From Pseudomonadota bacterium (GTDB taxonomy: Bacteria; Desulfobacterota; Desulfobacteria; Desulfobacterales; Desulfobacteraceae): 7,270 nucleotides of DNA. The stretch lies in NCBI GenBank assembly GCA_018816605.1, contig JAHIVS010000025.1:1-7270 (forward strand). Direction: 5' to 3'. Each line of letters starts with the position of its first letter. The first letter of the stretch is position 1. The position numbers and the translations under genes were made by a program. Shown here piece by piece: positions 7,201 to 7,270 of the stretch. The notes below the pieces were generated by a model, which was given only the letters and a program-made list of their open reading frames with translations, made no database searches and was not told the origin of the DNA.

Positions 7201-7270
7201 ATGGAACAAGCTGAGGGCAAAGAAGTGGTGCTGGATCATATTGGATCCGGCGGGGCTTTTGGAGAAATGG
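4234..7270 (+). CDS. Npt1/Npt2-like membrane transporter domain fused to HEAT-like repeats and a cyclic-nucleotide-binding domain (cut by right edge)
   Basis: An open frame of 1012 codons continues past the right edge. The ATG overlaps the previous TGA by 1 nt, with GGGAG at 4221-4225 as ribosome binding site. Residues about 15-415 contain some 11-12 hydrophobic segments and resemble the nucleotide (ATP/ADP) transporter family related to MFS carriers; the clearest family signature is FNMRQSKRLFPLLTAGGVIG at about 136-155. Residues about 430-920 are soluble and mostly alpha-helical, with HEAT-like units (VVRGFAAACL near 563, VRSAALDAL near 655, RQRANAIELL near 806). Residues about 935 onward are a cyclic-nucleotide-binding domain: EIFSGLSAAELAAIA, ITQNDVGETVFLIIKGRVEV, then GGAFGEM at the edge, including the ribose-contacting Glu of the phosphate-binding cassette; its Arg lies beyond the window. 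It is probably an inner-membrane effector for the cyclic nucleotide made by the upstream cyclase. Whether the membrane domain still transports, and what, cannot be told here. Confidence 0.9.
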   Translation, partial: MRTKILSLLKIYEEEISLLLWTAILLFIIRSSGIILNNYAETAFLKRYGVEYLPIVNMINAVVTFFITGILTAFLSKMSGARLLSYVFIFSGISVTLIRLLIPFGIELLYPLLFMLKSQFELLQAMLFWNLCNDLFNMRQSKRLFPLLTAGGVIGLILGSVGTPYFAKLFNLDNLLYLYLGTTLMGTALVEAMGRSYPTLIFPEKTAKESATGKQKPSMIQELKDVYPLLKDSVLVKIVLVLTFMPNVVIPIMNYQFNYAINDQFASESAMIQFFGYFRGGLYTISLIILLFVGRIYGRWGLPVALMFHPANYMIAFLAFLLRFDLFSAMYARMSTNVIRTTINMPANSILIGLFPASYRNMIRPFLRGTVVRMALFTGSTLILISSSFFHPRYLSLVALPFMLAWMAAPIILKSKYAMILKDLISNNLLDIKSLDKEELGSIFKQEKVLADLETSFLSARGKDAIWYGRLLKNFSPKQLDLHILNNLREQDSLTQVALIKMISPESHAEAAKKLAQFLDPEQPEVTIAILKLICQHGFKAIEGVDLTPYIENEHPVVRGFAAACLCSRNPAQHRPMIRSWLLADNQALRQSGIVSAGLSNDAKYIDPLLDILSEKNIDPIIPDIIIALSRLKAKQLNTVIFSYLSYNRQDVRSAALDALEINDDVSLKKAILLLGDNTDPIHEFAKEKIKASEFQNHKLLVESLGLPSTRIRRGLFALLETLDIKEFGILMFAKENLNKSYTYLAMEDSLTHLPEKPMRDLAREHLLQKKDLILENIIRVLAIHDQTGRMKTAWRGIFSPDTRQRANAIELLNDILDRKTFNAMLPLLESPTPAIALAEGKKIVKIPKFDPDGKDTLSRLLESEDWVDVLMGLGLIQDDPTRHDANLRLNALEHSTNKHIVKEVQMILNKTQGTSEDPQRISSTEITLGEKILLLKEIEIFSGLSAAELAAIAAVTKELDYPEKRTIITQNDVGETVFLIIKGRVEVIMEQAEGKEVVLDHIGSGGAFGEM

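Overview
The window (about 47-48% GC by eye) looks like a bacterial chromosome segment from a Gram-negative, probably a sulfate-reducing member of the Desulfobacterota such as the Desulfobacteraceae. This is inference from protein style: a FecR/cadherin-like giant adhesin, a COG2114-type class III cyclase and a nucleotide-transporter-like/HEAT/CNB fusion. No rRNA, tRNA, CRISPR array, transposase or phage gene was seen.

Layout: (1) Positions 1-1233, minus strand, hold the first 411 codons of a very large secreted adhesin-like protein that runs off the left edge. It has a FecR domain, a Gly-Glu-Gly linker encoded by a 9-bp minisatellite, and the first of what are probably many 93-residue cadherin-like repeats. 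(2) Positions 1234-1837 are a 604-bp, AT-rich divergent intergenic region with a strong sigma-54 promoter candidate pointing into the adhesin. (3) Positions 1838-7270, plus strand, look like one transcription unit: a membrane-anchored class III nucleotide cyclase with a C-terminal PilZ-like region; a secreted protein of the formylglycine-generating-enzyme (FGE/SUMF1) fold that lacks the catalytic cysteines; and, overlapping it by 1 nt, an open-ended protein of at least 1012 residues. That last protein joins a nucleotide-transporter-like (Npt1/Npt2, MFS-related) membrane domain, a HEAT-repeat-like helical region and a cyclic-nucleotide-binding domain cut by the right edge.

The most interesting reading is that the plus-strand genes form a self-contained cyclic-nucleotide circuit. 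The cyclase would make a cyclic nucleotide at the membrane, and the CNB domain of the transporter-like protein would sense it and pass the signal through the helical repeats to the membrane domain. The pseudo-enzymatic FGE-fold protein would add a periplasmic partner. Divergence from a sigma-54-type adhesin gene suggests, but does not prove, a link to surface attachment. The two largest genes are both cut by the window edges, so their full architecture cannot be judged here.
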